From positions 1-12,109 of the forward strand of contig QZLH01002344.1 in assembly GCA_003833135.1 (NCBI GenBank): DNA of 12,109 bases, in the 5' to 3' direction. The DNA is from Oehlia diaphana (taxonomy: Eukaryota > Glomeromycota > Glomeromycetes > Glomerales > Glomeraceae). The notes beneath the pieces were generated by a model. The model searched no databases and was not told the origin of the DNA. It was given only the letters and a program-made list of their open reading frames with translations. Position 1 is the first letter of the stretch. Each line of letters opens with the position of its first letter. Below are positions 1 to 8,127 of the stretch, in pieces. A program made the position numbers and the translations under genes.

Positions 1-56
<56 letters not shown>
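1..56. repeat. A56 homopolymer run
   Basis: The window opens with 56 consecutive A. It may be the poly(A) tail of a retroelement lying to the left, a slipped homopolymer, or an assembly-edge artefact. No element body is visible on its right, where the sequence goes straight into AT-rich spacer. Confidence 0.9.
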
Positions 57-58
<2 letters not shown>

Positions 59-189
59 AATCACCTGTAAATTTTTTAAAATTTTTGATTGGCCAAATTT
101 TTTTTAATGCTTAATATTTTTGCACTAAAAGTTTATATCAATTTATTAATTTTTAATAGATTATATGATTTATTAATTAAAATAATAAA

Positions 190-720
190 AAATGAGTTAT
201 AATGAGAATATGTGAATGAAAAAGAAAAAAAAGGATGAGGATAAATGAAAAAAATAAAAAGAGAGAAAAGGAATGAAAAATGAAGAAGGAGTAAAGAAGG
301 AACGAAATGAAGTAAAGGAGAGTAAAAGAAATCAAAGAAATGAAAAAGATTAAGTGGAAATGAAAAAAATGAAAAGAATGAAGAGGAGATAAAATGGAGC
401 AAATGGAAAATAAAAAATGAAAATAACAAAGGGTAGTGTAAAAAAACGAAAAAAATGAAGTGGAAATGGAATATAAATGAAAAGAATGAAGGGTAGAATA
501 AAGAAATGAGAAAGATAAATGGAAACAAAAAAAAAGAAAAAACAGAAAAAATAAAGTGGAAACAAAAAAAAGTAGGAATAATAAAAAAATGAAAGGAATG
601 AAAAGGAAATAAAAACAATGGAAAAATGAAAGAAGGAAAGAATAAAAAGAGCAAAAGAAATAAAGAGACGAAAAAAGAGCAAAAAAAATGGAAAAGAAAC
701 GAAAATGAGATAAACAGGAA
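190..720. repeat. Purine-rich minisatellite-like tract
   Basis: About 530 bp in which the + strand is almost entirely A and G, built from degenerate words such as AAAATGAAAAGAATGAAG. The 15-mer ATGAAAAGAATGAAG occurs exactly at 369-383 and 477-491, and a variant lies near 588-605. The - strand reads as long open frames of Phe/Ser/Leu, but these follow from the base composition. The + strand is cut by many TGA and TAA codons, so I see no gene. The cause could be degenerate tandem duplication, or a tract able to form triplex DNA. Confidence 0.7.
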
Positions 721-1843
721 ACTAAGTAAAAATCAAATCCATAAATCCATAAAATAAAAAAGAAATAAAGTTAGTAGAAAACAGAAATTACATGTAATAA
801 TTAAATGAAACAAAAAAATAAAATCATACTTTAGGATTTTGCAGAAAAGGACTGAAACTTAAAAAGAACAAAATACAAAATGTAAAAAATGAAATATAAG
901 AATGAAATAAAAAATAAGAAATGGCCATATAGTGCTAAATATACTGTACCCTAATTGCAAAATTGAAAGAGCCAAAGGATCTGAAAATAAAATAAAGTTA
1001 GTAGGAAACAAAATGCAAGAAGCAAAAATGAAATAAAAAGAAAGAAAACGTATCTTGAGTGCCATGCAAAGGAGTAAAAGAACCTAAAGAAAAAAAGATT
1101 ATCTGATTATGTTTAAACATTAAGAAATGATCAGTGTATATACAAATTTATCAGGTTAAATCACCCTAGATGAAAATAATTAAAATCATTCTGAGTGTAA
1201 ATTAGTTATATTCTATTTTATAAATGTAAAATTTGTTATATTTTAGTATAATTAGAAAATTTTGCATATTAATAAGAAAGTTTGGTAAATAATGTATTAT
1301 AGATAAATTTGGTCTAATTATAAATTGAATGAATTTATAAATTAGTATTATGTATATAGAAAGATATAAATCATATATTATCCTATTTTATAAAGTTTAC
1401 TGCAAGTTATCATTTATATTAATAACACTCAATGTGCTGGTATGAGTTTAGATTTTCAAATATATAAAATATATAGAAGTGTTTACATGTTAAATAAAGT
1501 AATTAATTTTATTTAAAGGATTTAGTAATTATACTTATTAGGATAATGTTAAAGGTTTATTAGCTTTTTTGTATAACTTATCTTTTTTTTTTTGTTTATT
1601 TTAATGAGAAATGTTTTTAACATTTTTTTTTTTTTTTTGTAGTGATATTTCTATATTAAGTATATCATTTAAAAATATTTATTTATTTAATAAGTGATCA
1701 TACGATACAACAGTGCAAAAACTTTCATTACTTCAATCTCCAGATTTTTCCTATTAAATGTAGTTCTGGAGTACTATCTATATTAATATTATTAAAATTA
1801 AAATTTTAAAAGTGAAGGACTTTAAATGTTTTAATTTTTCTAG
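721..1843. other. Gene-free AT-rich spacer
   Basis: No credible gene is seen. A 20-bp direct repeat with one mismatch (AAATAAAGTTAGTAGRAAAC) lies at 763-782 and 990-1009, which suggests that the purine-rich repeat landscape extends to about 1065. From 1100 the sequence is plain AT-rich DNA with T runs near 1583 and 1622. A short stem, CTCCAGA at 1738-1744 and TCTGGAG at 1765-1771, lies past the 3' end of the next gene; its role is unknown. Confidence 0.5.
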
Positions 1844-1849
1844 TTTATT
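1844..1849 (-). promoter_or_regulatory. AATAAA polyadenylation signal
   Basis: A canonical AATAAA on the - strand lies about 30 nt past the stop codon of the ubiquitin-like/ART gene, a normal distance for a eukaryotic 3' processing signal. In DNA this rich in A and T a chance match is possible. Confidence 0.5.
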
Positions 1850-1878
1850 ACGTAATGCATATATACGATTATCATCAT

Positions 1879-2982
1879 TTACTGAACTTTTTTCATACAT
1901 AACCCATATGGTCTTATATTTTTTTCATCTGGTGTAATCCAATATGAATATTTACCATCACCCGCCGGATCAGCCTTCTTCAAACCTTCAGGGTTAACTC
2001 TATTCTGAAAAACTACCTTCCAATTACAACCTTCATGGTAAAATATACTAGAATAACCTTCAGCGATCCCAACTTCAGGAGTGGAGTAAATTCCTTTTCC
2101 ATAATAAAAGTTTACTCCTTTACTAAGCAAATAACCTTCATTAGCAATAGAATTAGCAAAATTTTTATCGGTGCCATGATAAGAGACTGGCCATTCTTTG
2201 GAACTAAAACCAACGGAACCTAACCATTCATCATCATTACCATACTTTTTAACATTAAGGGCGATTCTTTTCCATCCATAAGGTCGTTTGTATTCTACAT
2301 TTCCACGGATATATTTTGTTCCATCATCTCGTAGATTCGTGAAGTCATAATCATATTTGGGGTCTAAAAAATCATCATCTATAACATAAAATTCACAACC
2401 CCCGAGTATTCGAAATAAAATATGAATAGTATCACTTCGTTTGATCTTGTAAGATTCTAGAGTTCTACTATCATTCAATATTTTACCAGAAAATCCAAGA
2501 CGTATAGGTCTATGAATGTAAAGTTTTGCTTGAATTGCTTGTTTCAATTCAAGGACAGTTATATTCGGAGCCACGAATATTGAATGACTTTTCCCAAAAG
2601 AAGCTTTGAAAAAAATTTGAATTGGTTGCGGAGGTAAAATATTGATATCAGGGTTAATTTGAACTTTTTTATCATCTTGACTGAAAATGGAACGTCTATT
2701 AACAACTTTTTCATCTTTTTCGTCATCTTGTCTGGAACGTCTATGAACAACCTTTTCATCTATTTCATCTATTTCATCTTTTTCATCACCTTGTCTGAAG
2801 GAAGGTTTTTGAACGACTTTGTCATCACCTTCTTTAACAAAGGAATATTTATGAACTAAATCAAGGTCTAAAAATTGGTTAGGTAAAACGTTTAAACCAT
2901 TAGCTACGCATTCACGATATGTCTTTACAGGATGATTAATTATGGAGGAAAGAGCTGCGGCAACAAGTGATAATTCAGACAT
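1879..2982 (-). CDS. Ubiquitin-like domain / ADP-ribosyltransferase-like fusion protein
   Basis: Single-exon, 367-residue protein. The ATG at 2982-2980 has A at -3. Residues 1-50 are unassigned. Residues 50-108 are a very charged linker containing near-repeats of the block (D/E)KVV-x-(R/K)-(R/P)-S at 54, 76 and 91. Residues about 120-195 form a ubiquitin-like fold: an IQIFFK start, the helix TVLELKQAIQAK, then IRLGFSGKIL and DTIHILF. It ends in RILGG (191-195), like the Gly-Gly end of ubiquitin. Residues about 222-365 resemble a family I remember as expanded in Rhizophagus and seen in some invertebrates: KRPYGWKRIAL (232-241), WPVSYHGT (264-271), GKGIYSTPE (295-303), QNRVNPE (326-332), RPYGLC (357-362). 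The HGT and GIYST motifs recall the His and Tyr of the PARP/ART H-Y-E triad (H269, Y299), but I cannot place a catalytic Glu. Inferred role: an intracellular ubiquitin-linked ART-fold protein, active or merely NAD- or target-binding. There is no signal peptide or membrane segment. An alternative is a non-catalytic binding domain. Confidence 0.85.
   Translation of the reverse strand: MSELSLVAAALSSIINHPVKTYRECVANGLNVLPNQFLDLDLVHKYSFVKEGDDKVVQKPSFRQGDEKDEIDEIDEKVVHRRSRQDDEKDEKVVNRRSIFSQDDKKVQINPDINILPPQPIQIFFKASFGKSHSIFVAPNITVLELKQAIQAKLYIHRPIRLGFSGKILNDSRTLESYKIKRSDTIHILFRILGGCEFYVIDDDFLDPKYDYDFTNLRDDGTKYIRGNVEYKRPYGWKRIALNVKKYGNDDEWLGSVGFSSKEWPVSYHGTDKNFANSIANEGYLLSKGVNFYYGKGIYSTPEVGIAEGYSSIFYHEGCNWKVVFQNRVNPEGLKKADPAGDGKYSYWITPDEKNIRPYGLCMKKVQ
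2667..2757 (-). repeat. In-gene tandem duplication coding the EKVV-RRS blocks
   Basis: Two adjacent units, starting at E76 and E91 of the ubiquitin-like/ART protein, code EKVVHRRSRQDDEKD and EKVVNRRSIFSQDDKK. Their first 24 nt differ at only two positions, so the duplication looks recent. A weaker third copy (DKVVQKPSFRQGDEKD) precedes them at residues 54-69. All copies keep the reading frame and lengthen the charged linker before the ubiquitin-like domain. Confidence 0.7.
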
Positions 2983-3021
2983 TTTCTTTCTGATTCAATA
3001 TCTTAATTTTCTTTTTTTTTT

Positions 3022-3032
3022 CTTATAAATAC
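3022..3032 (-). promoter_or_regulatory. TATA-like element upstream of the ubiquitin-like/ART gene
   Basis: The - strand reads GTATTTATAAG about 40 nt before the ATG, with a purine-rich leader between. It fits a TATA box with a short 5' leader, but AT-rich DNA makes chance matches common. Confidence 0.3.
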
Positions 3033-4927
3033 TACTACTCATTATAATGATCATGTGAAAAAAAAGCGGTAAAAGTTCTATCAATCAAAATCAAAAATAT
3101 TGTAATTAATCTTTTTTTGTTTAGTATACTTATTATATTTCTTTAAATATACTAGCCATTACGACATTGACAAATATTTGGTTATTGATTGAAAAAAAAA
3201 AAAATTTTTTTTTATATTAGAGTTTACATTTAATTACCATAAGCGTAAACAAACGACAGCGAGAATTTGAATGCGTAATCATTGTTATTAGTTCTTGAAG
3301 CTTCTTTATTGGTTATAAATTACATTATTTTTGATCACAACATATAAAGAACGGAATTGAAAGAAAAGACATCCAAATATGTTTATATATCCATCGCAAA
3401 AATCAATGATGATCGCACCAAGTAATATCTTATTATTGTATAATGAACAATGGGTTGTTGTAAACCTATTATGTCATTGTAGGCAAATCATTTATAGCCA
3501 ATTGCCACGCATAAGCTCCCGCTAAAAACGAGAATTCTTGACCTGAAACTATGGACAGTTTCGGCCAACATTAGTTATCAATAATGATGCTCAAATTCGG
3601 CAAAATATCAATGTGGTGACTCTAACCAATTTTCATTGTTTTAAAATGATATTGATTAAACAAGATTGTCATTATCAAGATCGATGATCAAATTTTCTCC
3701 GCAAAAGTTGCTCTAGTTTGAAAGAGAAACCTATGCTAACCCTATATTATAGACTCATTTTTTTATTCAAAATCATCACTCGCTTTGTTGTCTGTAAACG
3801 AAAACACATAACCCTGATTTTTTTTTATTGTCTATTCCTTTTATATACCAAAAAAGCTAATTGGATAAATGTTCTTGCGCAGTTAATGGAGGTTAATTTA
3901 ATAGATTATATTTACGATTTATTCCTTTTTTTTTCGTTTATTTAATTCTTTAATTTGCGTAGTTATTAAGATTCTCACGATCAAAGTTACACAAAAAATT
4001 ATTAATTATATACTCCCGAAATATGTGTAATGAAGTGTGGAAATTGGTATGTAACCATTGTTTTTTTATTTTTCCGAATATATTTACACAGTTCACACCA
4101 CACGACATATAGCTTAAACCAAAACGTGGTTAAACAATTATTGCTTTATTGATATAAAATAGATTTCAACTCATAATCATTTTGTTTTGTATGTCATTCA
4201 CACAAACCCTAATCAAAGATCAAGAAAAAAAAGTATTAAAAATTTGTTAGATAATTGATTTCATTCGTAACTTTTGACGAGGGACAGTCAATCACGTTAC
4301 TGTGGCGTAGCAATCCTTATTGTATATTATAATCCACAATAGAAAAGAAAGCTATAAACCTTCCTGACATTACCTTTCAAGAGATTACTTGTATTGAAGA
4401 ATATTGTAACTGAGTATCAACATACAATCGATCTGAAAAGAATGTCTTTCAAAATTGAGTTTTCACATTCCATACATGGTCCATAGGCTCTTACGAAACA
4501 TGCCTTCTGAGAGATTTTGAGATTACTAATTGATCAAAGATTCCGTACTAGATGAACTCGTAATGCGAGCCAAGGACCAAATTCATTAAAAAATTCTTTT
4601 GTTATATTACAATATATGAAGTATTAAATGACAGCACACACTCAAATATGTTTATTACGAACAAATTGTATATTTGTCTAAATCAAAAAAATTGCTTTTG
4701 GCTGGTATAACTCCAGAAAATTTTTCAAGTTTGATGACCTTAAATTTCTTATAAGAATAAAAGTTTTACGTGTACTTATATATTTATTATTTCACTCTGT
4801 CTAAACAATTACATTATATTAGATATTATTTTTGCTTAACCACTATCCTTTTTAATACAAAAAATTAATCTAAAGTAACATTACTATTATTAACTTCCAT
4901 AATAAGTGTTCTAGAATTTTTTAAGAA
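3033..4927. other. Long spacer without a credible gene
   Basis: About 1.9 kb. The composition is less extreme between 3340 and 3720 and between 4260 and 4600 than elsewhere, so decayed sequence may be present, but I recognise nothing. A 48-codon ATG frame (3379-3525, +) and a frame at 3733-3945 (+, a Phe/Leu/Ile-rich translation) have no family signature. A small stem, GAAACT at 3545-3550 and AGTTTC at 3557-3562, and an inverted repeat at 4478-4578 are the only structures I would note. Confidence 0.45.
4478..4578. repeat. Imperfect inverted repeat, 101 bp
   Basis: The left arm reads GGTCCATAGGCTCTTACGA (4478-4496). The right arm (4557-4578) read on the other strand is GGTCC, TT, GGCTC, four extra bases, TTACGA. 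Three blocks (GGTCC, GGCTC, TTACGA) therefore pair in order around about 60 nt. It could be a tiny inverted-repeat element or a structured transcript; it has no tRNA A or B box. Confidence 0.4.
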
Positions 4928-6055
4928 TTATTTTTTACGTAAATTTTCAAGTATATCTAAAATTTTACCCGTTTCAGCATAAATAATAAAAGCAGAATGA
5001 TAAATTACACTTTTAAAATCGTCCATATCATACATTATTCTAATAAATTCAGGGTCCCGAATTTTCATTTCTTTAACCCAGAAATCTTGAAGTAATTGAT
5101 TTTCTTCGGATTTTTTTTTATCAGAATCTTCAAAAGGATTATCAGTTATCCAAACAGGAAAAGTACAAAAACATTCTAATGGATAAGAACCCGAACATTC
5201 CCAATCAATTATACCAGTAATATTAGCACTACCATCAACCAAAATATTTGTATAATGAAAATCACCATGAGTTAATATAAAAATATCATTAACATTATTA
5301 TTATTATTATTATTAATAAAATATTTTGGTACTAAAGATAATAATTCTTCATAAACAGGAATCCATTTTTTTTGTTCTTCTTCATTAAAATTTTCTTTAT
5401 TATAAATAATTTCTTTTTCAATAGCAGCAACAATATAATCATAAGTATTATTAAAAGGTCCACGTTTAATATTTAATTCAGATCTTTTTTCACTAAAAAA
5501 AGTTTCTTCTGTAACTTGACCTATAATAAAATCTTTTATATTATTATCATAAAAAATTCCTCCAATTTTTGAAAATTTTTGATTTTTAAGTATACATTGT
5601 ATATCTATTATTTGTAATAATATATTTTTCTTTTCATTTATATTATAATTATTCCATACATCAGATAATGATATACCAGGTAACCTTTCCATAATAATAT
5701 ATTCTTGTCCAACAAGATTTTCTTTATTACTTTCATAATGATAAACTTGTGGTACTCTAATTGTAGTTCTTTCTCTAACATATTTCATAACTGCGACTTC
5801 ACTTTCAGTTTTCCAATATGGATAATCTGGAAATGCTATTCTTCCTATATATTCATTATCATCTTCCATTTTTAATATAAAAACTTTATGAAATCCTCCT
5901 TCCCCAAGTTTTTCTATAGAAATACAAGATTTACCAAATACGTTTGAAGCGATTTTTTTAAAACCTTCCAAGTTATAATCCAAATCAACTGAAAATTCTG
6001 AAGAATTTGAAGAATTTGAAAAATTATCATCATCGATTTCTTCTTGTTTCGACAT
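4928..6055 (-). CDS. Aminoglycoside/choline-kinase-like phosphotransferase (APH family)
   Basis: Single-exon, 375-residue protein, of normal length for the family. It starts at the ATG at 6055-6053 (A at -3), after an AT-rich promoter. It has the protein-kinase-like fold of APH enzymes: a glycine-rich loop LGEGGFHKVF (50-59), the sheet YIGRIAF (69-75) where Arg replaces the usual Lys as in many fungal members, helix Glu E86 in SEVAVMKYV, and hinge YIIMERLPG (119-127). The catalytic (Brenner) motif HGDFHYTNILVD spans 263-274 with D265 as likely base and N270 as metal ligand, and the second metal Asp is D284 in IIDWE. All key residues are present, so it should bind ATP and transfer phosphate. 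The substrate is unknown; fungal paralogues are numerous and few are tested. Seven AAT codons give an Asn run at 248-254 just before the catalytic loop. The N-terminus (1-25) is acidic and Ser-rich, probably disordered. A mitochondrial role as proposed for Aim9-like relatives is possible, but I see no clear presequence. Confidence 0.85.
   Translation of the reverse strand: MSKQEEIDDDNFSNSSNSSEFSVDLDYNLEGFKKIASNVFGKSCISIEKLGEGGFHKVFILKMEDDNEYIGRIAFPDYPYWKTESEVAVMKYVRERTTIRVPQVYHYESNKENLVGQEYIIMERLPGISLSDVWNNYNINEKKNILLQIIDIQCILKNQKFSKIGGIFYDNNIKDFIIGQVTEETFFSEKRSELNIKRGPFNNTYDYIVAAIEKEIIYNKENFNEEEQKKWIPVYEELLSLVPKYFINNNNNNNVNDIFILTHGDFHYTNILVDGSANITGIIDWECSGSYPLECFCTFPVWITDNPFEDSDKKKSEENQLLQDFWVKEMKIRDPEFIRIMYDMDDFKSVIYHSAFIIYAETGKILDILENLRKK
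5294..5314 (-). repeat. In-frame (AAT)7 microsatellite coding poly-Asn
   Basis: Seven AAT triplets on the coding strand of the phosphotransferase gene give Asn 248-254, in a loop directly before the catalytic HGD motif. Triplet slippage here would change length without breaking the frame. Confidence 0.8.
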
Positions 6056-6115
6056 TTTTTATTTTTTTTATTTTGGATTTTAGATAAAAAGGATTGATAA
6101 AAGGGGAGAGAAAAA

Positions 6116-6146
6116 TATACGTATATATTTATATATATATATAATT
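6116..6146 (-). promoter_or_regulatory. TATA-rich promoter region of the phosphotransferase gene
   Basis: An alternating TA tract, with TATATAAATATATA on the - strand, lies about 60-90 nt upstream of the phosphotransferase ATG. Position and content suit a core promoter, but no sharper motif can be defined by eye. Confidence 0.3.
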
Positions 6147-7005
6147 TTTTTGCTGCGGATATAGTTTATTACATAACTATAATTCCTTTTTAGTATATTT
6201 TAGTTTAAGGGTTATTATTAAAAAAACTTAATATGCAACGTATATATAAATTAGTTAAATAAAAAGGAACGCCCCTTTTTTAATTATTCAAATAAGTAAA
6301 AATATCACATGTTAGATGTTTCGACTACATCCTCGTATATATGTATATGTATATTATATACAGTACATATATATGGGAATATACTGGATACTGGATATAC
6401 AGTACAGTTAATTAATCATCATTTTTTATGCTTAACTTTTTATTTTGAACATCAAATGATTTTGCATCATTTTATAAAGATATGGTCATATGGATATTTT
6501 CGACAGTTTCATTTTTATATTTTAATTATCAGCCAATTTTCCCACTATTGATTGATTATTGATAATCAATTGTTAGTAATGTACAGTATATTATATCCGG
6601 AGTCTTTATTCCAAAAGTTAACTTATTGATATTCTAATTTTGTAAATTTTAATTGAGAAAAAAATTTAGAAAAAAAAAAAATTGTTAAATACATTAAAAT
6701 GCATTAACTATATTAAAATATGTTGATCATGTTGAAATATGTTGAAATCTAGAAATTTAACATGTAAATCACGTAAATTATTAAAAAAAATGAAAAAAAA
6801 TACAATGATTTTATGTTATCGTAACGCATAATCTTACTTTCTTTTGAAAAATTCCTTTTAAATGAATTCATTCTATATTAAAATCGGTTTGGGAATTCCG
6901 AAGATATTTTATAAAGAAAGTTTTCTCTATTAAAAAAAAAAAAAAGTTCTTTATTACTTTTTTTCTTTTCTTAAAAATTGCTATCCTTTTATTTAATAAT
7001 TGAGA
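6147..7005. other. Intergenic region between divergent genes
   Basis: This stretch separates the - strand phosphotransferase from the + strand zinc-domain gene and should hold the latter's promoter. It contains a TATACAGTACA word twice (6357-6367 and 6396-6406), a short tandem repeat (6686-6742), and an A13 run followed by a pyrimidine-rich stretch (about 6933-6968) just before the + strand start. I see no gene in it. Confidence 0.5.
6686..6742. repeat. Three degenerate 19-bp tandem units
   Basis: Units at 6686-6704, 6705-6723 and 6724-6742 follow the pattern TRANYAYRTTRAAATRYRT. Neighbouring units agree at 14 of 19 positions and the differences are mostly transitions, as in an old small minisatellite. 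Confidence 0.5.
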
Positions 7006-7911
7006 ATGCCTCCTACTAATTCAAAAACAAAACATCATTGTCCTTTATGCAAGAAATCGTATAGAACTGGTATTTGTCCTAAACATCAATTATTTTGTGA
7101 AGAACATCGATGGACCCATTTGACAAATGAAAAATGTCCTAAATGCAAGGAAGGTAAATTTCATACTTATTTATTTCTATTTATTTTTATTATTTTTATT
7201 TTTTAGTTTTTTTTACCTAGGATTGAAATTTTGATTAATTTAGCGGATGAAAAGAAAGCAAAAGAACAAGCGGATAAGGAAAGAAAAGAAAGGGAGGAAA
7301 ATAAAAAAAGAGAAGAAGAAAGAAAAGAAATAGAAAGAAAAGGAAGAGAAAAAAAAGAGGAAAAAGAAAGGAAAAGAAAAGAAAGGGAAGAGAAGGAAGA
7401 GAAGGAAGAAAGAGAAAGAAGAGAAAAAGAGTTAAGAAAAGAGGAAATGGAGAGAAAAGAAAGTGAGTCAAGGAAGAGAGATGAGAAAGAAAAGGAAGAG
7501 AGGGAAGCCAAAGAAAAAGAAAAAATGGAAAAGGAAACAAAAGCAAAGGAAAGGGAAAAATTTAAAAAAGAAAAGGAAACGAAAGAAGTAAAAGAGAAAA
7601 AGGAGATAAAGGAAATAAAAGAAATGGAAAGAGAACAAGAAATAAGTGAAGAAAAAAACGAATTAGAAAGCGAGAGAGAAGAAAATGGAGGAGAAGAAAA
7701 CGGAGAAGAAGAAAACGAGGAAGAAGAAAACGAGGAAGAAAACGAAGAAGAAAACGAGGAAGAAAAGAAAGGAGAAGAAAACGAAAAAGAAACCAAACAA
7801 GAAAAGGAAATAGAAGAAAAAACAAAAAAAGTACAAGTAGAGAAAAAGTGTGTAAAAAAAGGTGTGATGTTAGATTTGCCGATAGATTGTATATTTGAAT
7901 TAATATTGTAG
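7006..7911 (+). CDS. Zinc-binding domain / Glu-Lys-rich helix protein with F-box-like tail
   Basis: Two exons, 7006-7153 and 7244-7911, give 271 residues. The ATG at 7006 has A at -3 and an in-frame stop just upstream. Donor GTAAAT (7154) and acceptor ATTTAG (ends 7243) define a 90-nt intron. The nearer AG sites at 7206 and 7220 would both hit a TGA at once, so 7243 is the only acceptor that opens exon 2. Residues 12-47 carry C-x2-C (12, 15), C-x2-H (24, 27), C-x2-H (31, 34) and C-x2-C (44, 47), eight ligands that could bind two zinc ions in a treble or cross-brace fold. Residues 50 to about 245 are almost only Glu, Lys and Arg with some Asn and Ser: a charged coiled coil or single alpha helix, turning strongly acidic at about 185-230. 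The last 16 residues, GVMLDLPIDCIFELIL, look like the start of an F-box (LPxDCIxEI) cut short. The family is not recognised. Inferred role: an adaptor or nucleic-acid or protein binder. Exon 2 is nearly pure purine on the + strand, so part of its length may reflect repeat growth. Confidence 0.7.
7154..7243 (+). other. 90-nt intron of the zinc-domain gene
   Basis: GTAAAT donor and ATTTAG acceptor, phase 1. Joining restores codon GCG (Ala50) and links the zinc domain in frame to the long charged frame. Without splicing, translation would stop at the TAG at 7204-7206 after a hydrophobic stretch. Confidence 0.65.
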
Positions 7912-7914
7912 TTT

Positions 7915-8120
7915 TTACTGCGGTAATGCGCTTTTAGCCTTTTATTCGTGATAAATAGTGATTTTTTTACTGCGGTAATTGTTTTTTATCGATCCAATAT
8001 ATATTATTTTCACAATAAAATAAAATTAAAATTTATAATAATCTAATTCATGTCCAAATCACATATTACAAAAGGAAAGGCGTTTGTTTTTAGTGCTGGA
8101 AAAGTTCTGTACCGCAGTAA
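7915..8120. repeat. Possible 206-bp inverted-repeat element with TTACTGCGGTA ends
   Basis: The 21-bp end at 7915-7935 and the reverse complement of 8100-8120 agree at 17 positions and share TTACTGCGGTA and a CTTTT end. A third, direct copy of TTACTGCGGTAA lies inside at 7967-7978. The left end starts three bases after the stop codon of the zinc-domain gene. Flanking T runs hide any target duplication, so the mobile-element reading is tentative; the motif could instead be a repeated protein-binding site (it is nearly palindromic). Confidence 0.4.
8014..8019 (+). promoter_or_regulatory. AATAAA polyadenylation signal candidate
   Basis: AATAAA lies about 103 nt past the stop of the zinc-domain gene. 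If used, the 3' end of that transcript comes from inside the putative 7915-8120 element. Confidence 0.35.
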
Positions 8121-8127
8121 TTTTTCC

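Noticed and set aside
133..682. Long Phe/Ser/Leu open frames on the - strand
   Set aside because: They mirror the purine-rich + strand repeat; the composition removes stop codons, and there is no domain or normal residue mix.
2035..2859. Frames on the + strand and in another - frame over the ubiquitin-like/ART gene
   Set aside because: They overlap an intact gene with clear domains in a different frame and show no domain of their own.
3718..3945. Hydrophobic 75-codon + strand frame
   Set aside because: It begins with TTG; the first ATG is at 3733. The residue mix is what AT-rich DNA gives by chance, with no family signature.
3340..4600. Possible tRNA or other structured RNA gene in the less AT-rich spacer
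   Set aside because: No tRNA A-box and B-box pair, cloverleaf or rRNA-like segment could be found by eye.
6309..6551. 80-codon + strand frame in the intergenic region
   Set aside because: Residues follow AT-repeat composition (Tyr, Ile, His), with no motif and no promoter-like context.
7203..7825. Ser/Phe- and Leu/Phe-rich frames on the - strand
   Set aside because: They are antisense to the Glu/Lys-rich exon of the zinc-domain gene and exist only because of its purine-rich codons.
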